This document shows positions 16,880 to 27,448 of a stretch of DNA of 64,000 nucleotides, piece by piece. Below the pieces are notes generated by a model. The model saw only the letters and a program-made list of their open reading frames with translations, ran no database searches and had not been told where the DNA came from. Source of the stretch: Nocardia sp. NRRL S-836 (GTDB lineage: Bacteria > Actinomycetota > Actinomycetes > Mycobacteriales > Pseudonocardiaceae); the NCBI RefSeq assembly GCF_001279525.1, contig NZ_LGDY01000118.1:1-64000 (forward strand). The letters are read 5' to 3'. Every line of letters begins with the position of its first letter. Within the stretch, counting starts at the first letter, position 1. Made by a program: the position numbers and the translations under genes.

Positions 16880-17838
16880 CGCGCGGCTTCCACGGCCCAG
16901 TAGGTCAGCACGATGTCCGCACCGGCCCTGCGGATGGCCGTGAGCGACTCCAGGACCGAGCGCTCGCGGTCGATCCAGCCGTTCGCGGCGGCCGCCTCGA
17001 TCATCGAGTACTCGCCGGAGATCTGGTACGCCGCAACGGGAACGTCCGAGATCTCGGCCACGGACCGCAGCACGTCCAGGTACAGCAGCGCGGGCTTGAC
17101 CATGACCATGTCCGCGCCCTCGGCGAGGTCCAGCTGCACCTCGCGGATCGCCTCGCGGGCGTTGGCGGGGTCCTGCTGGTAGGTCTTGCGGTCACCCGCG
17201 AGCTGCGACTCGACGGCGTCGCGGAACGGGCCGTAGAACGCGGAGGCGTACTTGACCGCGTAGGCGAGGATGCCGGTGCCGGTGAAGCCCGCCGCGTCCA
17301 GGGCGTTGCGGATGAACGCGGTCTGGCCGTCCATCATGCCGCTGGGGCCGACGACGTGGGCACCGGCACGCGCCTGGGCCACGGCCAGCTCGCCGTACGC
17401 CTCCAGCGTCGCGTCGTTGTCCACGGTGCCGTCGGGGGCGAGCACGCCGCAGTGGCCGTGGTCGGTGAACTCGTCCAGGCAGCAGTCCGACATGAGCACG
17501 GTGCTGTCGCCCAGCTCCGAGCGCAGGTCGGCCAGTGCGACGTTGAGGACGCCGCCGGGGTCGGTGCCGGCGGAACCGACGGCGTCGCGCTCGGTGGGCA
17601 CGCCGAACAGCATGATGCCGCCGACACCTGCCTGCACGGCCTCGACTGCGGCTTTGCGCAGCGAGTCACGGGTGTGCTGGAGGACGCCGGGCATGCTCGT
17701 GATCTCGGCCGGCTCGCGCAGGCCCTCCTTGACGAACATCGGCAGGATCAGCTGCCTGGGGCGCACCTCGGTCTCGGACACGAGGCGGCGCATGGCGGGC
17801 GTCGTGCGCAGACGCCTGGGCCGGTGCAGTGGGTACAT
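16864..17838 (-). CDS. hemB: Delta-aminolevulinic acid dehydratase (porphobilinogen synthase)
   Basis: The 324-residue HemB protein contains the Schiff-base lysines in [14 protein letters not shown] and [12 protein letters not shown]. The cysteine-rich metal site reads [16 protein letters not shown], which is the zinc-binding type rather than the magnesium-only type. It condenses two 5-aminolevulinates to porphobilinogen. The ATG at 17838 gives the normal N-terminus [11 protein letters not shown]. It follows cobA/hemD after 80 bp containing a hairpin. Confidence 0.96.
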   Translation of the reverse strand: MYPLHRPRRLRTTPAMRRLVSETEVRPRQLILPMFVKEGLREPAEITSMPGVLQHTRDSLRKAAVEAVQAGVGGIMLFGVPTERDAVGSAGTDPGGVLNVALADLRSELGDSTVLMSDCCLDEFTDHGHCGVLAPDGTVDNDATLEAYGELAVAQARAGAHVVGPSGMMDGQTAFIRNALDAAGFTGTGILAYAVKYASAFYGPFRDAVESQLAGDRKTYQQDPANAREAIREVQLDLAEGADMVMVKPALLYLDVLRSVAEISDVPVAAYQISGEYSMIEAAAANGWIDRERSVLESLTAIRRAGADIVLTYWAVEAARWLDR

Positions 17839-17869
17839 CGCTTGACTCCCTGACTTCGAGAGAGTCGAA

Positions 17870-17901
17870 GGGGCCACCCAAAAGGATCTTGGAGTGGCCC
17901 C
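17870..17901. terminator. Hairpin between hemD and hemB
   Basis: GGGGCCAC and GTGGCCCC pair across a 16-base loop in the 80-bp gap between cobA/hemD and hemB. There is no U-tract. It could be a partial terminator or processing site that lowers hemB output relative to hemACD. Confidence 0.5.
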
Positions 17902-17918
17902 GACGGCTTCAGTGTCTT

Positions 17919-19451
17919 CTAGCTCCTGCGCAGGCGCTTGGTCTTGCGGGGAGGAGGCAGCGCTCCCTCGGCGCGCAGCCGGGCGGCGTGGGCGGCCAGC
18001 GCGTCGACCAGCGCGGGCACGTTCGCCTCCTCGGGCTGCACGTCGACCCGGAGGCCGAACTCCCGCGCCGTCTCGGCGGTCTGCGGGCCGATGCACGCGA
18101 CGAGCGTGCGGGCGTGCGGCTTGCCCGCGATGCCGACCAGGTTCCGCACGGTCGACGACGAGGTGAAGCACACCGCGTCGAAGCCACCGGACTTGATCAT
18201 CTCGCGGGTGTCGGCGGGCGGCGGGGCCGCACGCACGGTGCGGTACGCCGTCACGTCGTCGATCTCCCAGCCACGGTCGCGCAGGCCGGCGGCCAGCGTC
18301 TCGGTGGCGATGTCGGCCCGCGGCAGCAGCACGCGGTCGACCGGGTCGAGGATGTCGTCGTAGGGCGGGAAGTCGTTCAGCAGGCCCTCGGACGACTGCT
18401 CACCGGACGGCACGAGCTCGGGGATGATGCCGAACGAGCGCACCTTCGCGGCCGTGGCCTCACCGACGCAGGCGATCTTCACGCCGGAGAACGCACGGGC
18501 GTCCAGGCCGAACTCGCGGAACTTCTCCCACACCGCGCGGACGGCGTTGGTCGAGGTGAAGATGACCCACTGGTAGCGGCCGTCGACCAGACCCTTGACC
18601 GAGCGTTCCATCTGCGCGGGGCTGCGCGGCGGCTCGACCGAGATCGTCGGCACCTCGACGGCGATCGCGCCGTGCGAGTGCAGGCGCTCGCTCATCGCAC
18701 CGGCCTGCTCCTTGGTCCGCGGGACCAGCACGCGCCAGCCGTACAGCGCCCGCGACTCCCACCAGGAGAGCTTCGAGCGGGCAGCGGCGGCGGCACCGAC
18801 CGTGACGACCAGCGGGCCGCCCAGGTCACCGGCGTCCGCGGCCGCGGCGGCCAGCGTCGTGTCGATGGTGCGCTGCTGGAAACCGGTGCCCTCGGCGGTC
18901 ACGGCGACCGGTGTCTGCGGCGCGAGGCCGTTCTCCACCAGGTTCGACGCGGCCTCCGCGAGGTGCGAGCCGGTCGCGTGCAGCACGAGCGTGCCGGGCG
19001 CGGACGCGAGTCCGGCCCAGTCCGTCACCGTGCGCACGTCGACCTCGGTGTGCACGCCACCGAGCGCGACACCCGCGTACGCCGGTACCGCGGTGCCCGA
19101 GGGCACGCCGGGTACGACGTCGAACGGGATCGTCGACTTCGCGACGGCCTGCGCTTCCTTCACGACCGAGTCGAGCGTCAGCGGGTCACCCGCGACGAGG
19201 CGAACCACGGTCGCGCCGTTCTTCGCCTCGTTCACCAGGTCCTTGGCCACGTCGGCGGACTCACCGACGGCGGGGCGGACCTCGACTCCCTCGGCCACGG
19301 TCGCGAGGACGTCCGCGGGGACGTCCGGGTCGGTCACCACGAGCTCCGCCCTGGTGAGCAAGTCGCGGGCCCGGACCGTGAGCAGCCCGGTGTCGCCTGG
19401 GCCGGAGCCCACGAAGGCGATGCGTCCGGGGGTCTTGCGTGCGCGGGTCAT
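17919..19451 (-). CDS. hemD: Uroporphyrinogen-III C-methyltransferase / uroporphyrinogen-III synthase fusion
   Basis: The 510-residue bifunctional protein has an N-terminal tetrapyrrole methylase domain ([16 protein letters not shown], residues 10-245) of the CobA type. The C-terminal HemD domain (about 255-500, starting [13 protein letters not shown]) closes hydroxymethylbilane to uroporphyrinogen III. The methylase half diverts product to sirohaem and B12. I prefer the ATG at 19451 because GGGGAG lies 7 bases upstream; the ATG at 19466 lacks a site. It follows hemC by 18 bp. Confidence 0.93.
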   Translation of the reverse strand: MTRARKTPGRIAFVGSGPGDTGLLTVRARDLLTRAELVVTDPDVPADVLATVAEGVEVRPAVGESADVAKDLVNEAKNGATVVRLVAGDPLTLDSVVKEAQAVAKSTIPFDVVPGVPSGTAVPAYAGVALGGVHTEVDVRTVTDWAGLASAPGTLVLHATGSHLAEAASNLVENGLAPQTPVAVTAEGTGFQQRTIDTTLAAAAADAGDLGGPLVVTVGAAAAARSKLSWWESRALYGWRVLVPRTKEQAGAMSERLHSHGAIAVEVPTISVEPPRSPAQMERSVKGLVDGRYQWVIFTSTNAVRAVWEKFREFGLDARAFSGVKIACVGEATAAKVRSFGIIPELVPSGEQSSEGLLNDFPPYDDILDPVDRVLLPRADIATETLAAGLRDRGWEIDDVTAYRTVRAAPPPADTREMIKSGGFDAVCFTSSSTVRNLVGIAGKPHARTLVACIGPQTAETAREFGLRVDVQPEEANVPALVDALAAHAARLRAEGALPPPRKTKRLRRS

Positions 19452-19469
19452 CAGGGCACTCCCCATCGA

Positions 19470-20401
19470 TTACGCCTCTGGGCCGCTGAGCACCGCGGCC
19501 CCGAGGTCGAGCAACTCGGCGGCCAGCGCCCGGCCGAGTCCCTCAGCTTCGGTCAAGTCACCGGTGGCGGACGCGCGGAGGAGATCGTTCTCCGGCGTCG
19601 CTGCGACCCCGCGCAGGGAAAGTCGGTACACGACCTTGCCCTCGTCGTCGAGGTCTTCCACCACATCGGCCAGCGCGCCGACCGGCGCGCTGCAGCCCGC
19701 TTCGAGCGCGGCCAGCATGGCGCGCTCAGCGGTCACAGCGGCCCGGCTGGCCGAATCGTCCAAAGTGGACTGGATCAGGTGCTCGGCATCGACGTCGTCG
19801 ATCCGGCACTCGACTGCCAACGCACCCTGCGCGGGTGCGGGAAGCATCTGGATGGGCTCCAGGTTCTCGGTGATCTCGCTCGTGCGACCGAGGCGCGCGA
19901 TGCCGGCACGGGCCAGCACCACCGCGTCGAGCTCGCCCTTGCGGACCTTGCCGATGCGGGTGTCCACGTTGCCGCGCAACGGAACGATGTTCAGCCCGAG
20001 GCCCAAGGCCTCCAGCTGGGCCGCGCGGCGCGGGGAACCGGTGCCCACAGTGGACCCCGGCGGCAGCTCGCCGAGCGTGAGGCCGTCGCGCGCCACCAGG
20101 GCGTCGCGCGGGTCCTCGCGCAGCGGCACGGCCGCGAGCACCAGACGGGGGTCCGGCGCGGTCGGCAGGTCCTTGTAGGAGTGGACAGCGATGTCGATCT
20201 CGTTGCCGGCGAGCGCGTCGCGCAGGGCGGACGTGAAGACGCCGATGCCGATCTGCGCGATGGGTGCGTCGGAGAGGTCACCCGGCGTCTTGACGACGAC
20301 GATCTCGACCTGGGCTCCGGCAGCCTTGAGCGCCTCGGCCACGGTCCCCGTCTGGGCAAGCGCCAGCGCGCTGCCACGGGTACCGATCCGTAGGGTGCGG
20401 G

Positions 20402-20405
<4 letters not shown>
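19470..20405 (-). CDS. hemC: Porphobilinogen deaminase (hydroxymethylbilane synthase)
   Basis: The 311-residue HemC protein starts [13 protein letters not shown], has the active-site region [10 protein letters not shown], the basic [10 protein letters not shown] loop and the dipyrromethane-cofactor cysteine in [11 protein letters not shown]. It polymerises four porphobilinogens. Its GTG start overlaps the hemA stop (GTGA). Confidence 0.96.
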
Positions 20406-21718
<1,313 letters not shown>

Positions 21719-21755
21719 GCACTCACCACGTCTGCCGGAGCCGTCTGGCTCACGC

Positions 21756-22526
21756 TCACGGGCGAATCACCATCCCGTCCACACCGAGTCCGTTGTTGCC
21801 TGCCGAGCCGATCCCCGCCGAAACGCTGGCAGCCTCGTCCGCACGTCGAGCGACGTGGAACGACAGGATCTGCATCTCGACCGCCAAGTCAACCTTGCGC
21901 ACCTCGACGTTGTCTGGAACCTGGAGGACAACCGGTGCGAAGTTCAGAATGCACTGCACGCCCGCAGATACCAAACGGTCGCAAACCGACTGAGCGGCGG
22001 GCGGCGGCGTCGCGATCACGCCGATCGACACCTCGCGCTCGATGCACACGTCGGTGATCTCGTCGATGTGGTTGACGGGAATGCCCCCAACAGGCACTCC
22101 GACGAGATCGGCGTCCACGTCGAAGAGCGCGGTGACCGGGAACCCGCGGCCGGGGAAGCCGCCGTAGTTGGCCAGAGCGTGACCAAGGTTACCGATGCCG
22201 ACGACGGCCACGGAGTGGTTGCGGGTGAGGCCGAGGATGCGCTCGATGTGGCTCACGAGGACCTCGACGTCGTAGCCGACGCCCCTCGTGCCGTACGAGC
22301 CGATGTAGCTCAGGTCCTTGCGGAGCTTGGCCGCGTTGACGCCCGCGGCCTGGCTGAGCTCCTCGCTGGAGACGGCGGTCACACCCTGCTCCGACATGCC
22401 GGACAGGACGCGGAGGTACACGGCGAGCCGGGCCACGGCGGCCTCGGGGATCGCACGGGCGCGCTCCCTGTCGGCGGGCTCCAGAGGGGTGGCGGACGTC
22501 TCACCTTCGCCCCGCTGTGCTGCCAC
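21756..22526 (-). CDS. rex: Redox-sensing transcriptional repressor Rex
   Basis: The 256-residue Rex protein has an N-terminal winged helix ([35 protein letters not shown]) and an NAD(H)-binding Rossmann domain ([16 protein letters not shown]). It lifts repression when NADH/NAD rises. The GTG at 22526 has GGAGG 8 bases upstream; a longer frame to 22610 covers the operator and is not likely. It is the first gene of the haem operon and probably represses itself through the site at 22595. Confidence 0.95.
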   Translation of the reverse strand: MAAQRGEGETSATPLEPADRERARAIPEAAVARLAVYLRVLSGMSEQGVTAVSSEELSQAAGVNAAKLRKDLSYIGSYGTRGVGYDVEVLVSHIERILGLTRNHSVAVVGIGNLGHALANYGGFPGRGFPVTALFDVDADLVGVPVGGIPVNHIDEITDVCIEREVSIGVIATPPPAAQSVCDRLVSAGVQCILNFAPVVLQVPDNVEVRKVDLAVEMQILSFHVARRADEAASVSAGIGSAGNNGLGVDGMVIRP

Positions 22527-22594
22527 GCGTCCGACCTCCGGGTGTGCTCCACCGCAGGGACCCCGCGGCGTTGGTGACACCCACACCGTACCGC

Positions 22595-22612
22595 TTGTGA
22601 ACGCATGCACAA
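22595..22612. promoter_or_regulatory. Rex operator (ROP site)
   Basis: TTGTGAACGCATGCACAA differs at one position from the known actinomycete Rex consensus TTGTGAANNNNTTCACAA. It lies 69 bp upstream of the rex start. This supports autoregulation of rex-hemACD. Confidence 0.85.
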
Positions 22613-22692
22613 AGTCGGCGCTCGCCGATCAGGGCGGCGGTGACGGGCTGTGACCAGCGCTTCCTTCGCCCATGATCATTACGGGTGAGCGC

Positions 22693-24171
22693 CTACTCGA
22701 CGGTGAAGGTGACCGAGTGCCATCCCGTCGCACCGTCGGGAACCGGGTCGAGCCGCGCCTGGTCCTGGGTGAACCCGGACTTGTCGGTGGCCCGGCACTC
22801 GGCCGTGTGGCTGCCGGGCCGCAGGTCCACCTCGGCCCGCCACATCCGCCACGTGCTGTCGCTGACGTCGGCGGCGAGCTCGGCCTCCTGCCACGGTCCG
22901 CCGTCAACCCTGACCTCCACCTTGGCCACGCCCGTCGGCTGCGCCCACGCCGTGCCCGCGAGCACGGTCTTGCCGCGGACCCTGTCCATCCGGCCGGGAC
23001 GGTCGATCCGCGAGGAGGTCTTGATCGGCGCCCTGGTCGCCCAGCCGCGGGGGATCCAGTAGCCCTGCTCCTTCTCGAACGTGGTCACGTTGAGGTCGGT
23101 GACCCACTTGGTGGCCGACACGTACCCGTAGAGCCCCGGCACGACGAGCCGCGCCGGGAAACCGTGCTCGGCGGGCAGCGGTTCACCGTTCATGCCGATC
23201 GCGATCATGCCGCGCTCCAGCACGTAGTCGAGCGGGCTGCCCGCGGTGAACCCGTCGTCGCTGGTGCTGAACAGCTGGTCGGCGCCCGCCTTCACGCCGG
23301 CCTCGCGCAGCACGTCGCCGATCGGCACGCCGATGAACCGCGCCGTGGAGATGTAGGGGCCGCCGATCTCGTTGGACACGCAGGTCAGCGTGACGACCTC
23401 TTCCTTGAGCTCGCGTTTGCGCAGCTCGTCGAACGTCAGCACCATCGGGCGCTCGACCATGCCGTGGACCCGCAGCGCCCACTCCTCCGCGCGGATCCTG
23501 GGCACGCTCAGCGCCGTGTCGATCCGGTAGAAGTCCTTGTTGCCGGTGATGAAGCTCGGGGTGCCGTCCTTGACGAAGTCCGCGTTGAACGGCGGCTCCG
23601 GCGCGGGCGTCGCGGCCTTGAGCTCGCCGATCGCCTGCCGCGAGCCCTCGACGTCGGTCCGGCTGCCGAACACCTGCCCCGCGATCCCGGCGACGGCCGC
23701 GAGCCCGGCCGTGACGAGGAAGTCCCGCCGCGAGCCGCTCTGCTCGCTCTCCCGGTGCAGGTAGCGGAACACGTAGAGCCCGGCGGCGAGGCTGGCCACC
23801 GGCGCCAGCACGCTGAGCTGACCGACGTCCGGCCTGCTCAGCACGGCCGCGATGCCCACCACGCCGAGCGCGACGGCCACCACGGACCCCGGCGTGGCGC
23901 TGGTGCGGCTCAGCAGCCCCGCCGCGACGCCCACACCGGCCAGGACCAGCGCCATGCCGGTGAGCAGCACGAGCTTGTCGTAGGTGCCGAACGTGCTGAC
24001 GGCGAAGTCCTTGAGCCACGACGGCGTGAGGTCGATGGCCGCGTTGCCGACCGCGAGGTACGGCGACGAGCCCAGCCCCACGAAGGCGGCGACCAGGTGC
24101 CCGGCCGCGAGCGCGGCGACGACGGCGAGCAGACCGGTGAGAGCGGCCTTGGCGGGCTTCATGCTCCTCAT
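22693..24171 (-). CDS. Membrane-anchored molybdopterin oxidoreductase with internal Tat motif
   Basis: The 492-residue protein has four N-terminal transmembrane helices (to about residue 137). A twin-arginine motif (GSRRDFLVTAG, R148-R149) follows, then a fifth helix and a sulfite-oxidase-fold domain. The molybdenum cysteine is C264 in LTCVSNEIGG, and a C-terminal dimerisation domain follows (about residues 395-492). The internal RR motif after Sec-type helices fits dual Sec/Tat insertion, which is known for actinobacterial proteins of this design. The catalytic domain would be outside. The substrate is unknown. Confidence 0.85.
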   Translation of the reverse strand: MRSMKPAKAALTGLLAVVAALAAGHLVAAFVGLGSSPYLAVGNAAIDLTPSWLKDFAVSTFGTYDKLVLLTGMALVLAGVGVAAGLLSRTSATPGSVVAVALGVVGIAAVLSRPDVGQLSVLAPVASLAAGLYVFRYLHRESEQSGSRRDFLVTAGLAAVAGIAGQVFGSRTDVEGSRQAIGELKAATPAPEPPFNADFVKDGTPSFITGNKDFYRIDTALSVPRIRAEEWALRVHGMVERPMVLTFDELRKRELKEEVVTLTCVSNEIGGPYISTARFIGVPIGDVLREAGVKAGADQLFSTSDDGFTAGSPLDYVLERGMIAIGMNGEPLPAEHGFPARLVVPGLYGYVSATKWVTDLNVTTFEKEQGYWIPRGWATRAPIKTSSRIDRPGRMDRVRGKTVLAGTAWAQPTGVAKVEVRVDGGPWQEAELAADVSDSTWRMWRAEVDLRPGSHTAECRATDKSGFTQDQARLDPVPDGATGWHSVTFTVE

Positions 24172-24247
24172 TCGACACCTGTCCGGCCCCGGTGCGCACG
24201 GCTCGTAAGGGGTCGGTAATCAGCTCGTGCCGACTTACGCTCGTCGC

Positions 24248-24361
24248 GTGACCGACAGGCCGTGGGCCGAAGCGGACTACGTGGCGTACCTGGAGACCGA
24301 GCGCGCGCACTACGCGTGGGCCATGCGGCACTACGCCGGACTACCCAGGCCGGATCGCGGG
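24248..24361 (+). pseudogene. Possible 5' remnant of a small gene
   Basis: A GTG start is followed by about 38 plausible residues (MTDRPWAEADYVAYLETERA and on to HYAWAMRHYAGLP). The frame then turns into arginine/serine-rich sequence typical of non-coding shadow and runs on to 24733 across the HAD gene. It looks like the first third of a small actinobacterial protein with the rest lost. It is divergent from the molybdopterin oxidoreductase gene. Confidence 0.35.
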
Positions 24362-24412
24362 CGGGTGACGTGCCGGCGGCTGCGCGGCTCGCGGCCGGTG
24401 GGCCGGTCACCA

Positions 24413-24563
24413 CGCCGACTCAGCGCCGCCGCATCCCCGGCCGACTTGTCCCGCCGCCATGACGCCTCGTCGAACTCGACCCAGCGCGCGTCCGACCCGC
24501 CGCGCCAGACCCGGTCCAGCACCACCGCGCCGCGTCTGACCTGGCCCGAAACGGCGTCCCGGT
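24413..24563 (-). pseudogene. Possible coding remnant downstream of the HAD gene
   Basis: In one minus frame about 50 residues have strong third-position GC and a natural composition (RGAVVLDRVWRGGSDARWVE and FDEASWRRDKSAGDAA). There is no good start codon or ribosome binding site, and the frame degrades toward 24400. I do not recognise the family. With the plus-strand remnant at 24248 it suggests a deletion scar between two lost genes. Confidence 0.3.
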
Positions 24564-25460
24564 CTACCGGACCCGGCGCCGCCACGCCATCGTCGCCGCC
24601 ACGGCCCCGGCCAGCGCTCCCACGCCCAGCACGGACGGCACGCCGATCTTGGCCGCCTTGCGGCCGGTGCGGAAGTCGCGGATCTCCCAGCCCTTGCGGC
24701 GGGAGATCTCGCGCAGCTGCGAGTCGGGGTTGACCGCCACCGCCGTGCCGACCACGGACAGCATCGGCACGTCGTTCGACGAGTCCGAGTAGGCCGTGCA
24801 CCGCCGCAGGTCGAGGCCTTCCTTGGCGGCCAGGGACCGGACCGCCTGCGCCTTGGCCTTGCCGTGCAGCAGGTCGCCGACGAGCCGGCCGGTGTAGATG
24901 CCGTCGGCCGACTCGGACACGGTGCCGAGCGCGCCGGTCAGGCCCAGGCGGCGGGCGATGATCTGGGCCAGCTCGACCGGGGTGGCGGTGACCAGCCACA
25001 CCCGTTGACCCGCGTCGAGGTGCATCTGGGCCAGTGCCTGGGTGCCCTTCCAGATGCGGTCGGCCATCAGCTCGTCGTAGATCTCCTCGCCCAGCGACAC
25101 GAGCTCGCCGACGCTGCGCCCGGCCACGAACGACAGCGCCTGTTCGCGCGAGGCCTTCACCGAGGACGGGTCCTCGCGGCCGCCGACGCGGAACTTGAGC
25201 TGCTGCCAGACGAAACCGGCCAGGTCGGACGTCGAGAAGTACTTGCGCGCGGCCAGGCCGCGGGCGAAGTGGAAGATCGACGCGCCCATCATCATCGTGT
25301 TGTCGACGTCGAAGAACGCGGCGGCCGTCAGGTCCGTCGGCACCGCCAGCGAGGCTTCGAGCTCGGGCGCGGCGGCAGCGGCGGCCAGGGCCGCTTCGGC
25401 CGACGCCTCGCCCGCGAGTTCGGCCAGCCGGTCGCTCTCCACCTCACGCTTGCCTGCCAT
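24564..25460 (-). CDS. HAD-IB family phosphatase (SerB-like) with C-terminal membrane helix
   Basis: The 298-residue HAD enzyme has the motif [12 protein letters not shown] (near residue 52), motif [11 protein letters not shown] and motif [13 protein letters not shown]. This is the family of mycobacterial SerB1/Rv0505c. It may act on phosphoserine or a lipid phosphate; the substrate is unproven. The last 25 residues form a hydrophobic helix ([20 protein letters not shown]) followed by RRRVR, so it is probably membrane-attached. Confidence 0.85.
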   Translation of the reverse strand: MAGKREVESDRLAELAGEASAEAALAAAAAAPELEASLAVPTDLTAAAFFDVDNTMMMGASIFHFARGLAARKYFSTSDLAGFVWQQLKFRVGGREDPSSVKASREQALSFVAGRSVGELVSLGEEIYDELMADRIWKGTQALAQMHLDAGQRVWLVTATPVELAQIIARRLGLTGALGTVSESADGIYTGRLVGDLLHGKAKAQAVRSLAAKEGLDLRRCTAYSDSSNDVPMLSVVGTAVAVNPDSQLREISRRKGWEIRDFRTGRKAAKIGVPSVLGVGALAGAVAATMAWRRRVR

Positions 25461-25534
25461 GTGACAAGCCTAGCGATCTGGTCCGTCCGCGAGCCTGCAA
25501 CTGCGCCGAAGCCGATTCCAAGTCGAGACGCCGG

Positions 25535-26611
25535 TCAGCCGAAGCTGATCCCCGGCAGCAACGGCAGCGAGATGCTCGGCAGCGGCAACGGCAGCGGGAT
25601 CGTGATCCCCGGCTTCGACGGCGACGGCGGCGTGGACGTACCCGGCTGCCCGGACGGAACGGGCGCCGACGGCAGCCCCGGCGTCACGGACTGCGTGGGC
25701 AGCACCGGCGGCTGCGCGGACCCGGAGGGCACCGGCAAGCCGGACGGCGTGGGGTTCACCGACGACTCGCGGCCGGGCGTCGTGCGCGGGTCGGCCACCG
25801 CGGAGCAGTCGTCCTTCGACGGCACCGGTCCGAGCGGGTCCGACGAGCCGCTCACCACGGCGGCGCACGAGGCGCGGGCGGCCAGGTCGTGGGCGCGCTG
25901 GGCGATCGACGCGAGCAGCCACATGGTCGTGTCGGCGTGCTCGCCGGCGTCACCGGGCAGCCGCGGCCGCAGCGTGCCGAGCTTCTCGTACTGGTCGAGG
26001 GCCCAGTCGCGCAGCGACGGCAGCACGGTCTTGTCGGAGGAGGTGCCGTACGCGGTGAGCTGGCGCGCGCCCTCCACGGCGTCGGCGTCCAGGTCGGCGA
26101 GGGCGGTGAGCTGGCTGGCGGAGTCCGCGCCGCGGTCGGCGAGGGTCTCCATCTCGGTCACGCGGGAGGCGGCGAACTCCAGGTGCTTGAGCGCACGGGA
26201 CTCGTCGTCGAAGGTCAGGCCGAGCGAGGCGCCCTCGGCGGTGCGCTTCACGCCGTAGAGCGGGTCTCCGGGGAGCGCGTCACGGCTGAGCAGCACGCTC
26301 ATGCCACCGAGCGACATCAGCAGGCACAGGACGGCGGCGGCCGCGACCGCTAATCGGCCACGCGCTCCCACGCGTCTTACCGACGGCAACACCAGCGGCC
26401 GCTCCTGCGGTGGCGCGGTGAGGACGCGCCGTCTCATCCGCTCGCGCGTCTCGGCGTCCGGGCCGACGTCCATGCCGCGGAGCAGCTCGACCACCGCCAG
26501 CTCCTCCGCGAACGAGTCACCCCCGACCGGCTGAGGGCCGCCTTCCACGGCACGGGCGAAGCGCTCGTGCTCTGTCTGCCGCCACCGCGGTGTTCTTCCC
26601 TTGCCGTCCAT
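25535..26611 (-). CDS. DUF5667 membrane protein, putative anti-sigma partner of the BldN-type factor
   Basis: The 358-residue product has a cytoplasmic N-terminus (about 80 residues), one transmembrane helix (LAVAAAAVLCLLMSLGGMSV), then the DUF5667 hallmark ALPGDPLYGVKRTAE and a helical extracytoplasmic domain. A Pro/Ser/Leu-rich tail ends LPLPSISLPLLPGISFG. It lies 54 bp downstream of the BldN-like sigma gene. Streptomyces bldN has a membrane anti-sigma gene (rsbN) in the same position. An anti-sigma role for residues 1-80 is inference from position and topology. Confidence 0.72.
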   Translation of the reverse strand: MDGKGRTPRWRQTEHERFARAVEGGPQPVGGDSFAEELAVVELLRGMDVGPDAETRERMRRRVLTAPPQERPLVLPSVRRVGARGRLAVAAAAVLCLLMSLGGMSVLLSRDALPGDPLYGVKRTAEGASLGLTFDDESRALKHLEFAASRVTEMETLADRGADSASQLTALADLDADAVEGARQLTAYGTSSDKTVLPSLRDWALDQYEKLGTLRPRLPGDAGEHADTTMWLLASIAQRAHDLAARASCAAVVSGSSDPLGPVPSKDDCSAVADPRTTPGRESSVNPTPSGLPVPSGSAQPPVLPTQSVTPGLPSAPVPSGQPGTSTPPSPSKPGITIPLPLPLPSISLPLLPGISFG

Positions 26612-26665
26612 CTCAGCCCGAGTAACGAAATTGATCTTCTTTGGGTTACGCGCCTGCGATCACGA

Positions 26666-27283
26666 TCACCGCAACCACGACGGGAGGATCTGTGCGAGCC
26701 GCCGCACGGCCCGGTGCTGCAACGCCTTCACGGCGCCCTCGTTGCGGTCCATGAGCTCCGCGACCTCGGACACCGACTTGCCCTCGATGAACCTCAGCCG
26801 GATGCACTCCTGCTGGTCGTCCCCCAGCTGGGAGACGCAGCGGAGCAGCTCGGCGTTGGTCGCCTCGGTCATCACTTCCTGTTCGGGGCCGCTGGTCTCC
26901 TCGCGGTTGTCCTGCAGCTCCGCCGTCGTGACCTCCAGCCGGTAGCGACTGGACTTCACGTGGTCATACACGATGTTGCGGGCGATCGTCACGAACCACG
27001 CGCCGACGTCACGGCCCTGGTAGCTGACCGATCCGATGCTGCGCAGCGCGCGCAAGAACGTCTCACTGGTCACGTCCTCGGCGAACGCGCGATCGCCGCC
27101 CACCCGGAAGAGGACGTAGCGGAACACCATGTCGACGTAGTTGTCGTAAAGCACCCCGAACGCGTCGGTGTCACCCTCTTGGGCGGCCCTGACGAGCTGC
27201 CACGGCTCGTCGCCTGCGTCGTCGTGCTGACCCCCCGTCATGGTCCGGGTGGTCCTGATCGTCGGTCGTGCCCGCGCGGTCAT
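26666..27283 (-). CDS. bldN: ECF-type sigma factor, BldN-like
   Basis: The 205-residue sigma factor has region 2 (FGVLYDNYVDMVFRYVLFRV, then TSETFLRALRSI) and region 4 (LRFIEGKSVSEVAELM, NEGAVKALQHRAVRRLA). Stretches such as GAWFVTIARNIVYDHVKSSR and RLEVTTAELQD are close to Streptomyces BldN, which controls aerial development. I use the ATG at 27283, with GGAGG 13 bases upstream; ATG at 27241 is the alternative. The DUF5667 gene follows and is a likely anti-sigma. Confidence 0.88.
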   Translation of the reverse strand: MTARARPTIRTTRTMTGGQHDDAGDEPWQLVRAAQEGDTDAFGVLYDNYVDMVFRYVLFRVGGDRAFAEDVTSETFLRALRSIGSVSYQGRDVGAWFVTIARNIVYDHVKSSRYRLEVTTAELQDNREETSGPEQEVMTEATNAELLRCVSQLGDDQQECIRLRFIEGKSVSEVAELMDRNEGAVKALQHRAVRRLAQILPSWLR

Positions 27284-27448
27284 CGGCTCGCGGCACCTCC
27301 ACAGAGTCGCCGTGGCGGCAGCATACGTGTTGTTACTCCGTAGTAGGTAGTGGGCGGGTTGTGATGTGAGGACGCACGAACCGCGTATTCGTGACGCCGG
27401 CCAGGCGTGGAAGACTGCCCGGAGCGCCCTGTTGTTCATGAGGAGGCC

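Noticed and set aside
17829..20393. Plus-strand 854-codon frame across hemD and hemC
   Set aside because: It covers two well-recognised haem genes on the opposite strand. Its composition is shadow-like.
24331..24999. Minus-strand 222-codon frame overlapping the HAD gene
   Set aside because: The part inside the HAD gene is a shadow. Only the piece beyond the HAD stop (24413-24563) looks coding, and it is listed as a possible remnant.
27336..27347. TACT-CCGT-AGTA dyad in the bldN promoter as a BldD box
   Set aside because: It matches only about half of the known BldD consensus positions. It was too weak to list as a site.
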